Assembly: GCF_015706575.1 (NCBI RefSeq)
Contig: NW_024037056.1
Span: 12,971,176 to 13,035,175, forward strand
DNA from: Patiria miniata
Lineage: Eukaryota > Echinodermata > Asteroidea > Valvatida > Asterinidae
DNA length: 64,000 nucleotides
Reading direction: 5' to 3'
Of this stretch, positions 49,215-60,513 are shown piece by piece (position 1 is the first letter of the stretch; each line of letters starts with the position of its first letter). Position numbers and translations under genes: made by a program. Below the pieces are notes generated by a model that made no database searches, was not told the DNA's origin, and saw only the letters and a program-made list of their open reading frames with translations.

Positions 49215-49435
49215 CAACTAGTCCATCACATGTCCAATACCAAGTTAATCATAATACTAGTCACAGTAAGATCACAAGTCACTTACAATAAAGTCAATCA
49301 CAAGTCAAGTTACAGATCAAAGCACGAGCAGGCCTAGGCCCAGAAGTGATAAACATTATATAGAAATACCTATGTCACAGATCATACCAATATCTGGTCA
49401 CCTGACTTGCGACTTGGTGACTTGTGATTGACGTA
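49215..49435. mobile_element. Foldback element with CACAAGTC sub-repeats, copy 3
   Basis: The left side has repeated AGTCCATCACA, AGATCACAAGTCAC and GTCAATCACAAGTCAAG. The right side has CTGACTTGCGACTTGG and TGACTTGTGATTGA. It lies in the D-E intron, next to another inverted-repeat-like block at 49440-49640. Confidence 0.72.
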
Positions 49436-49439
49436 TGGT

Positions 49440-49640
49440 GTAACAAGCGTTTGTTAAACTTAAATGGGTTGGTATAGTTTGCCCAATGTTGGTCAACATA
49501 CCATTTGCCTACACTCTTGGGCAAATTCTTCCCAATAGTTGGTTTAGTTTTTACACAAATTAACCAATAATGATTGAGGTAAACTTCATACCAATGTTGG
49601 GCAAATAACATTGCCGACCAGTATTTTACCCAACTTTTTG
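49440..49640. repeat. TTGGGCAAA / TTTGCCCAA repeat block
   Basis: Contains TTTGCCCAATGTTGG, CTTGGGCAAATTCTTCCC, ATGTTGGGCAAATAAC and TTACCCAACTTTTTG in both orientations. The same motif style fills 23590-23660, so both may be remnants of one repeat family. Confidence 0.55.
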
Positions 49641-49696
49641 TTTACAGGGTAAGCTTGACGACGACTCTGTATGGACTCTTTGCATTCGGCAGCAAT

Positions 49697-49782
49697 GTTT
49701 GGGTTTTTCGGTAACAATAAAGTCAAACAGGTTATACTTGTTTGGGTTTTTCGGTAACAATAAAGTCAAACAGGTTATACTT
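49697..49782 (+). repeat. Perfect 43-bp tandem duplication
   Basis: The unit begins GTTTGGGTTTTTCGGTAAC and ends CAGGTTATACTT. It occurs twice, back to back, without a difference. Confidence 0.95.
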
Positions 49783-49949
49783 ATCTCTGAGGAACACCCA
49801 CCTCAAAGATGGATGCGATGCAAATGACCTAAATTTTCACCAGAACACTTTTAGCTACAATTGAAAAGGCCATGGACACAATATTTCAAAATTATGATTA
49901 AAAAAGTGCTAAGATTATTGTATTATTTTGCATTTCTTTTGTTTCCTAG

Positions 49950-50308
49950 GGGACCTACTTCTTGTCATCAAGAGCAAAGAAGTCACACAGGAACAGCAGG
50001 AGAAAGAGCTCCAGCAAGTCCGCCAAGAGGCTGAGGAGCTGCGCGCCGACAACGTCAACCTCAAAGAGAACCTCAAGCAGCGCCTCAGCAGCCTCAGCAC
50101 CGACAAGGACATCCTGGAGCAGCGCCTCAGCATCTCCGAGGAGCGGTCCGAGCAACTGGTGGAGGACCTCAGGCGCGCCTGCGCGCTGGTCGAGCCGGGA
50201 CGAGATGAGGTTGGAAGAGAGGTTCAAGAGTTTCAGAGGAGCGAGGTCGCATCCGATGATGTGTTTGAGGAACAAGAGGTTAAGACCGAGGTCAAGGTCA
50301 ACTTTGAG
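49950..50308 (+). CDS. MTCL1: Exon E of MTCL/SOGA-like gene, coiled coil
   Basis: This 359-nt exon lies after a strong TTTCTTTTGTTTCCTAG acceptor and ends TTTGAG|GTGAGT, a textbook donor. It enters in phase 1 and leaves in phase 0. The peptide begins GDLLLVIKSKEVTQEQQEKE and continues as a regular coiled coil: QVRQEAEELRADNVNLKENL, a serine-rich turn RLSSLSTDKDILEQRLSI, and SEERSEQLVEDLRRAC. It ends in an acidic tail with EEQEVKTEVKVNFE. Heptad leucines and Glu/Gln/Lys content support a long parallel helix. The preceding intron is the second longest and carries foldback and TTGGGCAA repeats. The other long open frames across this exon, on both strands, are shadows. Confidence 0.86.
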
Positions 50309-50451
50309 GTGAGTGTCGGGTCAAACTGAGATTGTATTGGGACCTTACAGTGATATGCGCTCTATAAGGTTGCGCATTGTACCTGTAATTGTTTTTGGAG
50401 CACAAACCTATTAAATGCCCCATATGTAGTCTGAAAGAATTACATCGACCT

Positions 50452-50571
50452 AAGACATAATGACGTCATGCTTTGTTTACATGTGCGCTTTCCTATGGAA
50501 GCCAGGTGGGGCGATTGGCTGGCGTCCCCACCTTGCTCCCATGTAAATAAAGCGCGACGTCATTATGTCTT
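50452..50571. mobile_element. Foldback MITE with about 32-bp arms, TGACGTCA in left arm
   Basis: The left arm starts AAGACATAATGACGTCATGC and ends TTTGTTTACATG. The right arm is its inverse (CATGTAAATAAAGCGC, then GACGTCATTATGTCTT). An inner stem AGGTGGGG/CCCCACCT is nested inside. It lies 143 bp downstream of exon E. Confidence 0.82.
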
Positions 50572-52218
50572 GTGTCTATTAGAAGTGTCTGCCTTACCAT
50601 TTTAGTCCATATTTTGGTCATAGGTATTTCAACTGAAGGATGGGGATTGTGTTCCCAACTATTCAATTTGAAGCGTATCGTGTGATACCTGCGATCTTCA
50701 TTGTGCAAAAAAAGGCATTTCATCATAAGTAATATTTATAAAAAAATGTTTGAACATCTCCCAAAGTGGAAAATGTGTTGTAACCAAAATTATCAGAATA
50801 TGAGTCGACAAAAAGACGCATTGTGGAAAGTCAACCTGTTTAAATAGGTACCTGCTAAGACGTCAGAGAACCCTTCTTCACCATCCTATGGTATAGAGGG
50901 CGCAATTGCGGAGAAGCATAATATTTCAACTGTGTACTGATTCAAGCTGGGAACTCTTGTAACTTGTCGGTGTGTGGCCTTAAATATTCCGTCATCGCCA
51001 GCCTGCCAAACTAATTGTCGACTTCCAGTTTGTGACTTCACGTGAAAATCATTAAATGCCTCATGAGGGCGCTTCAAAGTCAAAGTCAACAGCCCCTCTG
51101 TTGGTAGATCCTGGGATCGAACGAAATTTTAGTATGCCTATACAGTGTCATAAATACACAATGAGAAGAACTGCATCACGTGCTCATAGCTGACCCCAAA
51201 TTATGATCACACTTACGACATGATCGTGGGTGCATCAGGCCTGGGAGGCGGTCGCATGATGCGTTTTCCGTAACATGTCAGCAGTACGACGCAGGGCTTC
51301 GGGCCCCAAAACACATAGACCCATCAGGACTAGGTGCAAAAAGATGCCTATGGTTTGCGATAGAAGCCATTCAAGTTATCTACCGCCCTCACAGTTTCAG
51401 CCAATTTCGCGAGAGAACATGACGTACGAAATGGCGCTGTCATTCAATTAAGCAACAGTCACATCAGTAGAAAGCCGATGAGTGATTTCCCGACAACTGT
51501 GGCGTCAGGTGTTATCGTTCTGGCGTCGTTAAAGATTAGCCTCGTCCTGTCAGCTAGAAGCAGATCCACATCCAAATATCCAATGTCTCTCACTGTTAAA
51601 ACAAGTGGGCTTTAGCACCTTTAGGAAAAAAATAATCAGGGTCAAATATTATGAATGAAGGAGGGCGAATCGAGAAAACTGAGGAACAGTGCGGCCTTTT
51701 CAAAACAGCTGAAGAAGACAATCAGCTTCCTCAGATTAGCGTTTTCACAGACAAGACATTAGGGCAGGGTTAAGATGGGTCTATCAAGCAAAGAAGTAGT
51801 AGGGGGCTCCAGCCGCTTATTCCCCTCCTGGATTTTGAAATGAAAATTAAGAATGGACCACTTTTTATATACGGTTTGAAGCTTTTGATAATCTGCAGAC
51901 TAAAACTGTATCCCATTTGATCTGGTGCTCACACTAAAAGGACTCTCATTTTTGGTTTCAAATTCGTATAAACTTTACCCTCCCCGTCTTGGAACATGAT
52001 CAAGATGGTAACACGTGACTGATACCACCTGTTTCTTAGTCAGTTGACTCCCAAAGATAACCACCCGAGACTTATCGTTGGCGGGATTTGGAAGCAGCCC
52101 TTTCCCCTCCAAAATCACCCAGCTGTCTTTGAGTCATTTCCTCGTCTTCCCCCGTCTCTTAAACTGCATGTCCACAGTGCTTTGTTCTTAAAGGCTCACA
52201 CGGGTCACTCTCAAACTT

Positions 52219-52403
52219 AGTCTTGCTCCAAAGCTGGATTTGAATTTCGTTCCCTTACTGCAGCCGGCCCCGATCCCTGGCAAATGTGGTCAAGTAGTTG
52301 TGACGGCAGAGGGCGTTTTTTATCTTGTTAATGACGCCCTCTACCGGCTACATTAGGGTACCAAATACCAAATTCAAATCCAGTATCATATTGGACCAGG
52401 ACT
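52219..52403. mobile_element. Foldback element ending 44 bp before exon F
   Basis: The left end AGTCTTGCTCCAAAG and GGATTTGAATTT match the inverse of the right end (AAATTCAAATCC, then TTGGACCAGGACT). An inner hairpin AGAGGGCGT/ACGCCCTCT surrounds the centre. The arms are interrupted but extend about 50 bp. Confidence 0.78.
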
Positions 52404-52447
52404 GTATCAAAACTAACACCACCGTGTTTCCGATTTTGGCTCTGTAG

Positions 52448-52648
52448 AAATGTCTTAAGGACCGCATTGCGCACCTTGAGTCACAGCTCGCCGAGGAGCG
52501 GCAGAGGCGCCGGGTCGCTGAGAAGAAAGCCGAGATGCTGAACGGGGGGTCAACCTCGTCTGGGGTCGACGCCGAGGGCGGGCTTCAGGTCAGCCAGTCC
52601 GAGGACGCGGCCTACAAGGAGCGGGAGAAGGAGCTGCTTCGATTTGAG
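52448..52648 (+). CDS. MTCL1: Exon F of MTCL/SOGA-like gene, coiled coil
   Basis: A 201-nt, phase 0-0 exon (67 codons) lies after TTGGCTCTGTAG and before TTTGAG|GTCAGA. It has no long ATG-initiated frame of its own and was found from splice sites, G+C content and frame. The peptide starts KCLKDRIAHLESQLAEERQR, continues RRRVAEKKAEML into a Gly/Ser linker (NGGSTSSGVDAEGG), and ends AYKEREKELLRFE. The first helix is a strong coiled coil; the linker would break it. An inverted-repeat element ends only 44 bp upstream, so it probably overlaps the branch-point region of this intron. Both ends are phase 0, so the exon could act as a cassette. Confidence 0.82.
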
Positions 52649-55600
52649 GTCAGAGGTTAAACTATTTCACTATTTTCTGAGCAGCAAGTATTTTACTAAG
52701 CAGATTTGTAAGCTCAATGAAAATCAGCTGAGTACCCGCGACAAGCAGTATATATCTCATGGCATTTTGGCTGATTACCTGTTTTGGCAAGCAAATATTT
52801 TCTGTGCTTAGTACATTTCTTTGCCATGGCATAATGAAACTGTCAAGTACGAAAACCAAAAATTCCATAATTGTGATAAACTTATGTTATTAATTTACTT
52901 GTTAAAATGAAAGAACGTTTTCAGCCTAAACCTTAACAAAGAAATCGGTACTTGAAAAAGTCTTGACACGCTTATCCAACAATGTACTTAATTCTAATTT
53001 CCGGCCACTGACAGTCGTTAATCTTCTGATGATTCATTGTAACAGGCAGGAAGTGCTAAGCCTTTTTATAGCATAATGTGCAGAACGTTTACGTGCATGC
53101 ATTAGATTTCTTTCTTTTGACAAACATAAATGGTTTGGTAACATTATGGTATGATCAACGTCATGATAAATGATTAATAGTTCCTGTGCACCATTTGCGT
53201 CATCATAGTTTAAAACAATGTTGATGTAAATAGTCTGGTGTCAGTGACGTGGGCTCTTGCATCATAATCATAACAAACTGCAATATAAGGTACTATACGT
53301 CGATGACGCCACTGCGGATCGACTTGTCTCATTTTTCACTGACATTAATGTTGTGAACCTGGTTTATAGAAGAAAAATCATTGAATAACGAACGTCAAAA
53401 GGTACTTGTCAGGTGCTTTTTTTTTCTAGGACTCAAAGCAATCAATTGAACACTTTTTTAAGTTATTGAATGACTTGGGATGAAAATCTCTGTCAAATTA
53501 CGTTAAAGTAAATTTAGGTTATCCATTTGGTGTCAGATTTGTACAGTGTTCAAAGTGATAGGAATCTTTAGAAACTAAATTCCCTGTAACTCTGACATGT
53601 AATACGCTCGTCTCTGTGTCAAGTCCCAGGTTAGCCTATTCTAGGGTGTATGTGAGTCAGCTTGTAACCTTTCAATGATATCCTGTAGGCCTATAATTGG
53701 ATTCACCGCTACTTCACGTTTGTGCAGTCGGTACGGGCCGTGCCTGCTATGCCATGCCCATTGGCAAACCATGTGAAGATAGATCGTGAAAGCACGATTA
53801 CTGCCCACGCTTCCATTTTCTAGGTTTTTGTTTTTTTAGAGAATAAGAAATTCGATCTACTCCTTATACTTTCAGCCCCTTCGGTCAAATTAATCTGTCT
53901 TCTAATAGAGATACTTATTTACCAATATTACCACTTGATCTTATTTTGAAAACTTTTCGATACCTCTCCTGGATATTGTTTTCTTGTTGATACAAGCACT
54001 GTGTCGTCATTTCGGCGTTGATATTGCACTATACCAGTCAGTTTTGACCAAAATCATAATGCGCATTGGATCTGTTTAGCAAAAGTTGAGCTTTCCGGCA
54101 CTTCGTGTTATGGCAGCTAGTGATAATATTGTCCCCTTTTCAGAATAGCCACTTCAAAAATATATGGGCCACTGTTTCAGAAAAAAAATCCGGTGGCCGA
54201 AGTTGCCGAAATAGGCTTTCTCAATGTCAAGGTATCACGACCAACTTCACTCAATTTTTTTTTATCCAGCCCTTTTTCTGATTAATGATAGATGCCAAAG
54301 ATTGCAAGGCTTCAAAATGCCTAAACTTCTCATAGACTTTTGCGGCTTGTATAATTATGAAACTGTCAGTAAAAGAACAATTCGAATCTGGATTTTCCCG
54401 ATTGGTTATTGTATGAGAACAGTTCTTCAAGAGATTCTTAGCGCAAGTTCTACTAACTCTGCCGTAGGCAAACTTTGTAATCCTGTAGCAGTGTTGTGAC
54501 CTCTGGAAACTTTCGAGTCACATAACCGCATTGTGTATCAATGAGCGTAGGTGCTAGCCGACAGCGATTTTGAGAAAGCGATACGCTCTGTAGTGGTCCT
54601 GTTTGTTATTGTTACATGGTACATTGCTAGCTTACCTGTTGGTTTCATTTTGGAAAGTGCCTGTTTGTGTCGGCAGCCAAGTTTTGTCGGTACTATATCG
54701 GACAAGAAAGGTATAGCTTGGTTGTAAAGAAAGCTTTGTATTCCGCAAACCACGAGTCGCTGGGAAAAGTGTGACATTCTAATGTTGCTGAGTTAAAAGG
54801 AGGCATGGGCCTACTTCTTCAACAAAAAACGTCATACCTTTTATATTCTTTCAGTTAGTAAAACCTTTTCAATAATGAGCGGAGGTACTGTGCATGGAGG
54901 AAAGAATAGCCGGCAGCGATTTTGAGAAACTGACTTATTGAATAATGTTGCTGTTTGTTAGTGCTACATGGTACAGTAATATGCAGTGGTTTCACCGTGG
55001 CAAGTGTTTGAAAACAGCAAAGGTTCTTTGGTGCAGTTGTTAACAGTTTTTTAACCTAGAGTTTCCGAGTTAAAGTAGGCCGACGTCTGCAGCAAAAGAG
55101 TGTATATCTTTTTGATTCTCTTCGAAATATGTTTGAAGATTGGTGTTATTGACAACTTTTTGGTGGGTGCAAGAACGAGGAAAGAACGATGCAATCGACT
55201 ACACGAGCAGCTAAATAACTGCTGAGTTGTAACTGGGCACATTTGGATTCGGAAAATTGTTCTCGAGTGATCAGTGCGAGTATACAAAAAATACGTGTGG
55301 TTCAGCATCTTATAAGTCATAGTGCAGTACATATTGGTGCATGAAGACAAGCGGAGAAAAAAGGCATACCAAGCTTTACTCTTCACTGTGATCAGCCGAA
55401 AGATCTTGGAGCTCCGGTTGATGACGAGGACTCTGTCCTTTGTGAACCTGTCATGAACACGTCTGCAGGCAAAGGATTCCCGTCATCCGGCTGTCGAACA
55501 GACTGAACAATTGTCGATGTCTCATCATAATGCGATAATTGAGGAACCTTGAAGATGTGATCACTAAGCAAAGGATACCGCTGAACTTGCCCACGACCGT

Positions 55601-57881
55601 GCTTGGTAGATGATATTGTATACTCCAGACTGATAGTGAAGATTTTCGCTTGCTGCTGTTTCCTGTAGACTTAGTTATATCTGATACGGATCTTTGGAAC
55701 ACGTGATCTGTCAGAGACTGAAGCCGAAATGTCAGCCGGGTGCCCCCCGCCTCGCGCCATCAATTTGCTCAATCATCCTTCATTCCGCGGAGGAGTTATA
55801 AAAAGATGTTAAAGAAATATTCGCAAACGTTCAAGAATGTGGTGAAGTCTTCCAAAAGTTACCTTGAAATCGTTTTGATATGTATGGCAGATTTTGTGTT
55901 TAATTAAACATACGTTGTTAACCTTTTATTATGTTAATCAGTTTAGGACAAAATGTTTTGATTCCTGAAAATCTTAGATACCGGAGATAGCTGCCTCATT
56001 TTGTTTCATCTCTTCGCATTCATTTTTGATTACAATCATAATGATCTAGGAACCCAATTTGACCAATATTTACCCTTATGATACATTAGGTAAAGTTTGT
56101 GAATAAATATTTCATGCGCCAGTAATCTTTAATTAATATTCCTACAACTCATGTTACATTAAGCGTCGTAAGTCTTAAATTTTCTTGTACTTTTTTGTGA
56201 ATGATCCATTACCAAACCAGGAACTTATATGAAAACCATACAACATTGTAGCATACAAAACTTAATGAGATATATTTTTCCTATATAAAAGAACAACCTA
56301 CTTGCATCTGACGTTAAAACGGCCAATAGAAAGGTGTGATCGATACTTATCACATTGCACTTTATTCCCTCCCGAATGCTTAACGGCCGGCCGCCGTCCA
56401 ATAAGTGCACTTACCGTTGAACTTTGCATGAGACGTAGGGGGTCATTACACCACACGAAAATTGCGTCTGGCGGTGTTTCTGGAATTCGCTGTTTTTCGA
56501 AAGCGACACCGTTATGCCATCGAGAGGTCTTCCTCGCTGTTTATATACTTCAGCAGACGGGAGCTGCTGCTTGTGCTGATGGGCTTCTACGGTCAGCGTT
56601 ATTCGACATCTGGTGGTTTCGTTCAGTTTCTTCTGCGCTTCGGTTTTGTAGTGAAAGAACGTAGTATGTGAGAGCTACTTACCATTTGATCAAAGGTGTG
56701 TCATCTCCTTGTTCTTGATGTTTTGTACCAAGACGCCTCTTACCGGTATCCCATTTCTAGTTACCTGACACGAGTGACATCTTGCTCTTGGGATAAAGGT
56801 CACCAGACTGGTCACAGGCCTGGATCTTCCACCGAGGCTTGTCCTGATCTTCCATCGCAGGTGTCTATATACAGAATAATCTGGATTCAGAAATAATTCA
56901 TATTCTGAAACCATTGCGCAAGTCAGGCACAGTGTGTCAAACTTGACAACCTATCTCACGGGACCTGGTAAGTCTGTGTGCGTAATGATAACTTGTGAGA
57001 CAAATTACTGGTAATCGCAGATCTATACCTTTCGCATCGATTGTCAGTGATCACGCCTTGATTGGTGCAGAATAAACTGGGTCATCGCTTTCATCTCCAA
57101 TGAAAAGCTTGTTCTCGATTATTATTAACATCTTGTGGTGTAAATAAGATTTGAAACTTTGAACATGTACTACGGTATAGTACAGGCTGAATTCATTTTG
57201 TGACACGCCTCACCTATGATTGAATATGAGGAAGGTGATTTCGCTCACGTTTGTCACGTTAAGTCTGCCTGATAACTCACGTTCGTCACGTTAGTATCCA
57301 AGGTTATGTGCCACAGAAAATAACCTGCGTAAGATCTCATGTACATGTACATGGTTCCTTTATATGGGGTAGAAGACGCAGTAGAACAATAGACCCCATA
57401 AGGAAGTCTTTCTTCCCCATAAGGGAAACGCTACGGAGTTTGAGATTTCAATATGAAAAAAGGAGAACAAAAGAAGAGTTTATGTATGTAAGGATGTGTG
57501 CGTGTACAAACACTGCCTTGTGGGGTACCGGAACAATGGGAGGTACCCCACAAGGAATGCCCACCGACTTGCGGGGTACCGTTTTGGTACCCCACAAGTT
57601 TTTCACGAAATAGATATATGGATTTTACTAAAAAACTAGGAATTTCCAAGGTGGGTTGATGTGTCGCAAATGGAAGAGTTTTAGAAAAGGGATATTAATT
57701 CCAAATTTCAGCCAAGGAAACTAATTCTGGTTAAAATAAGAGCATTTTGAAACTTCACTTTCAAAATTGAACACTTTACTACACGAGAACAAAGAAATGT
57801 CTCCACAGGAATACAAATTCCAGAATTGGTGTCCTTCCCTGTGCTTCAACACTGATCTGTTGGTTTTGTTTGGTAACACAG
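52649..57881 (+). other. Intron F-G
   Basis: The longest intron, 5233 bp. Mostly unique AT-rich DNA. The twin hairpins at 57516-57599 are near its 3' end. A near-repeat of AGCCGGCAGCGATTTTGAGAAA occurs at about 54557 and 54908, with following GTGCTACATGGTAC-like text, so 54550-55050 may hold a diverged duplication. No exon recognised. Confidence 0.6.
57516..57599. repeat. Twin adjacent hairpins with TTGTGGGGTACC arms
   Basis: Hairpin 1 (57516-57555) has perfect 14-bp arms CCTTGTGGGGTACC/GGTACCCCACAAGG. Hairpin 2 (57567-57599) has arms ACTTGCGGGGTACC/GGTACCCCACAAGT with one mismatch and a 5-base loop. They lie about 280 bp before exon G. Confidence 0.92.
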
Positions 57882-57986
57882 TTGACCGAATGTCATCTAG
57901 CTATCGATGATCTGACCACTGAGCTCGCGCAGGAGAAGGAAAGCTTCGCCCAGGAGAAGACAGACATGGAACGCCGCTTAGCCGAG
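57882..57986 (+). CDS. MTCL1: Exon G of MTCL/SOGA-like gene, short coiled-coil exon
   Basis: A 105-nt, phase 0-0 exon (35 codons) lies after GGTAACACAG and before GCCGAG|GTTAGT. It encodes LTECHLAIDDLTTELAQEKE followed by SFAQEKTDMERRLAE, which is continuous heptad coiled coil with no linker. It follows the longest intron (5233 bp). An open frame runs past the donor into the intron for about 70 more codons, but that extension is AT-rich and not helical. I therefore take the donor at the GAG|GT junction, which matches the junctions of exons E, F and H. Confidence 0.78.
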
Positions 57987-60513
57987 GTTAGTCCCATCTT
58001 TTCTATACAGTTCCATCTTTTCTGTGAATTCAAGGTTATTGATGTTAGTTTACATGTTGCTATCATAAACGAAAACGGAGTCGTTATAGCGCCCTCATGT
58101 GATCAAAAATATGACCGGGTCATTCGTAAAAAAGTGCGCCAGCAAGCGTTTGCCTCGAAAGGACTTTTCATGAAGTTCAGAATCGATTTCTCGCAAACAT
58201 AATGTATTCGTAAGCCTCGAAATAAAAAATAAAAAATCGATTTACTTACAAAATGAAACTTCCAACTCGGTCCCGTCTTAAAAAGAAATCTATAATTGCG
58301 GAGATCTTTGTCAACTTTTTTTGTATCTTGTGAATCGTTTGAATAATTTAAAGGATCAAAGTTGCAGAAGCGATCCTGATGGCACCCATCCATACAAGCT
58401 TTACCTCAGAAATATTAACAGCCAATTTTAAATGCCAGTTGGTTAGTTGGATAAAAGATACATTTTCAATATGGATAAAAGGTGCTGTCTTTGGCAGTCA
58501 TTATCCCTTTAAGGGGCCTTAAATGCAGCATGCCCACTATCGCTATTCTACTCTTTTGGATCAGCCAAAGAACAAAGAACAGATTTTTGTAATTGCATTA
58601 AAACTGTTTCATGTATAACCCAAAGAGAATTGGGTTTTATTTGTGCCTCACCAAAATAGCAACCCGCCCGGTAACACGGCTCCCTAGACAGAGTTCTAGA
58701 GCGTATTATCTCAGATGCAATCCATCCTATACTCGCCCCACAGACTAAGTGAGAAGTTCCTCTCTCTGTCGGTACATAATCTTTAAATAGCTGCAACGTC
58801 TCAAATAGGAGGCCAGGAAGACTGTCAGAATGTATTTATATGGCATTGGGCCTTACCGCGTGGGCTAGTGTTTGGCACGGGGGGAAATAAGTGTTGTTGT
58901 CGGGATCACTTTTTGAAGTATTTGGGTTAAAAAAGATGAGGTGTTCAACCTTTTGAGGTCTTGTCCAGATCCATTGATGATGTCATTTTAGTTGCTGTGC
59001 ATTGTGAATGTTATCTAAATTATAAAGGCCGTATATTTTCCTAGTATATCAAAAGGTTTGAATACCGTATGCGATGATTTTATTAAAGTCTTCACTAAGA
59101 GCGTTGTCAATGCATAACATTTGTGTGACTTCACCGACTCTAGGACTAATAGAGTGTATTTTTTTGTACCGGACTGCGCTTCCTCTATTACAAATAAGTA
59201 TTTTGGCAAATTGATTTTGTATAGCATGCTGATTGCATGTCACATCTACAGTCCCTTATGTAAGCCTTGCCTGATCACCGAATGACCTGTTTCAGTTTTT
59301 AAAAACTAATTTGAATGTCAATATCATGGCATGAAACTCATTGAATCTACAATAATGGCTTCATTTGTCGTCACTAAGATTGAAAGATGTAGGAGAAAGT
59401 ATGAGCCTGACTACTGCTTTATATAGCACCAAGATCCCACGATTCGGATCAACCGTAAAATTTACCTTTCCTTCCGAGAAACCTTTTTTTAAGTTTCCAG
59501 AAAGCATGACTCGCCTTTAAGGCAAGGCTTCCGGCCCTAGGTCTCGAAACGTACTGCACCCGGCAATAGCCGTAAGATCTCCAGCTATGTGTCATACTGT
59601 ATCCATGCCCCCCTTGACATAAGTCCGATAGTCCCCACCCCATCAGTCGTCTGTCACACACACATGCCGGTGTCTAACTAACATGAATCGCCCACCACGG
59701 GTTAGTACAATACCTGTCTTGTGTATGTTTTTATTACCTATTTAAACCTAACCACTAATCGTTATACTGTTTAACCAGCACTAACCCGGTTTATGATTGT
59801 TCATGTCTTTCCTACTCACACGCATGTTCTCCGTCTACCGATCCGTACACCGCACTGTTTTTAAACGATTGACCGTTGTGTGATCGATGGTTTACCTGAC
59901 GTCACCGTTTGTGTACCTGACCAATCTCGGACCGGCCACCACGTGCTTGTCTCTCCCATGTGGGATATGTCTTGTCCACCTGTTGATGTGATCGCATGAT
60001 GTCTGGTGCCCAATCGTCACCCTCACGGAACCTGCATGCACCCAATGAACGGATGTCCTCGTTACTGTTGTTTCTCGTGCTGTATTACGCCCGGCCAACA
60101 CTTTGTGAACACCTTCAAAACACCACCGTGCCGCCTGATTCCCGTATACGTTGTCCTGATCTTACACTGTCTCGACACCCAATAAAAACTGCGACAACAC
60201 CATTGCCATATGATATCCAATTGTCTTGTGCTAAAACCGTTCCACTCAAAATCATGAAAACACTATAAAACACCACTTTGTTCCTAAACCTTTTATTTTG
60301 CTCAATGCATGATGTAAAATTTCATTTGTGAAATCTACAAAACCACGGGAACACCAATACACCAATAACTCTCAATAAAAAAACCCTCAAAAAACGACTT
60401 GACAGTACGCTAAGAAATTCACCTCCCCCATCCCTCCCGTCTCACCTCCACCACAACCACCAACACCACCACCATCACCACTTCCTCCACCCGCCGCACC
60501 ATCCCCACCACAG
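57987..60513 (+). other. Intron G-H
   Basis: 2527 bp. Ends in a long C/A-rich tract (60410-60513: CCACCACAACCACCAACACC-like) that would serve as the pyrimidine tract of exon H. No other structure noted. Confidence 0.65.

Larger units (their letters stand above)
45628..49949 (+). other. Intron D-E
   Basis: 4322 bp. The first 3.5 kb is unique AT-rich DNA with no exon I can support. The last 750 bp carry the foldback copy, the TTGGGCAA block and the 43-bp duplication. Confidence 0.65.
50309..52447 (+). other. Intron E-F
   Basis: 2139 bp with one foldback element near each end (50452-50571 and 52219-52403). Nothing coding seen between. Confidence 0.65.

Noticed and set aside
49955-50312. Frames on both strands across exon E rich in Leu or Ser/Arg
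   Set aside because: They are out-of-frame readings of the same GAG/CTC-rich coding exon.
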